Part shown: in pieces, positions 7,001 to 7,224 of the stretch
Layout of the letters: each line of letters opens with the position of its first letter
Position numbering within the stretch: position 1 is the stretch's first letter
From: Clostridia bacterium
Lineage (GTDB): Bacteria; Bacillota_A; Clostridia; TANB77; CAG-508
Reading direction: 5' to 3'
Length of the DNA: 7,224 bases
Assembly (NCBI GenBank): GCA_017621295.1
Contig: JAGATI010000107.1
Location: 1 to 7,224 of the forward strand
The notes under the pieces: model-generated
Told to the model about the DNA's origin: nothing
The model's input: only the letters and a program-made list of their open reading frames with translations
Database searches by the model: none
Program-made: the position numbers and the translations under genes

Positions 7001-7224
7001 AACAAAATTTGTAAATATATTACCATTTGTTAGTCTAGTATATACTGTTAAGGGAATTAACGCCTATTATATTAATTAGAAAAAAGATTAAAGAGTGTAT
7101 AGAGTGTATTATATAATTTAGATTATTTTTAGATTTTATAAAAAGTTAGATTGAAATGAATTCTTTGTATATTTACAAGCAAGCCATGTGGAATGTTGCT
7201 CGGTGCTATATCTGAAGAATTAGA
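7001..7224. other. AT-rich stretch with no recognisable gene
   Basis: Together with the leader of the thioesterase gene, this completes over 400 bases without a supported coding region. It holds the palindrome AGTATATACT (7037-7046), a tandem repeat (7092-7109) followed by a TATAAT (7112-7117), and a right-edge segment (about 7176-7214) near 50% GC by hand count. The only ATG-started frame near the edge (7156-7215) is 19 codons long and lacks a ribosome binding site. A minus-strand frame is open from the window edge to about 7130, but nothing identifies it as a gene end. Confidence 0.5.
7092..7109. repeat. Tandem exact 9-bp repeat
   Basis: AGAGTGTAT occurs twice in direct succession (7092-7100 and 7101-7109). 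A TATAAT follows 2 bp later (7112-7117). There is no good -35 box at 17 bp (TAAAGA), so any promoter here would be weak or need an activator bound at the repeat. Confidence 0.6.

Noticed and set aside
7156..7215. A 19-codon plus-strand frame at the right edge
   Set aside because: No ribosome binding site precedes it and the peptide has no recognisable feature.

Overview
The window is a very AT-rich stretch of what is most likely a Firmicutes (class Clostridia) chromosome. The evidence is a tRNA-sensing T-box leader in front of thrS, strong AGGAGG-type ribosome binding sites, near-consensus sigma-A promoters with 17-bp spacers, a heavy bias to A/T-ending and AGA codons, and a bacterial FatA-type acyl-ACP thioesterase. 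UGA is used as a stop, so the standard bacterial code fits. I see no sign of phage, an insertion sequence or a CRISPR array.

Layout, left to right. (1) 67-365: a consensus promoter followed by a T-box riboswitch with stem I, Thr specifier, T-box bulge and a 16-bp intrinsic terminator. (2) 399-2339: thrS, a full-length threonyl-tRNA synthetase, closed by an AT-rich terminator at 2441-2476. (3) 2515-4806: a 763-residue soluble, lysine/glutamate-rich, partly coiled-coil protein that I do not recognise. (4) 4796-5986: a phosphopentomutase-like gene (deoB) overlapping the unknown gene by 11 bp, with a shared, probably coupled translation unit. (5) 6024-6069: a hairpin that can end transcription from both sides. 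(6) 6069-6791, minus strand: an acyl-ACP thioesterase gene, complete in content but broken by two single-base frameshifts, which cancel each other in length. It has its own strong promoter at 6972-7000, a roughly 170-nt leader with a 14-bp hairpin, and a good RBS. (7) 7001-7224: mostly AT-rich non-coding DNA with a tandem 9-bp repeat and a short segment of higher GC at the right edge.

How the parts work together. thrS is controlled by uncharged tRNA-Thr through the T-box. The unknown gene and deoB form a two-gene operon, which ties an uncharacterised coiled-coil protein to pentose-phosphate/nucleoside metabolism by position only. The thioesterase, convergent to this operon, would release free fatty acids from acyl-ACP if intact.

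The points most worth a second look are: the deoB active-site loop, where the usual GKDT-x-T-GHWE reads GKNSPVGHWE, so a serine replaces the phospho-threonine; the unknown coupled protein; the doubly frameshifted thioesterase; and the long structured leader in front of it.
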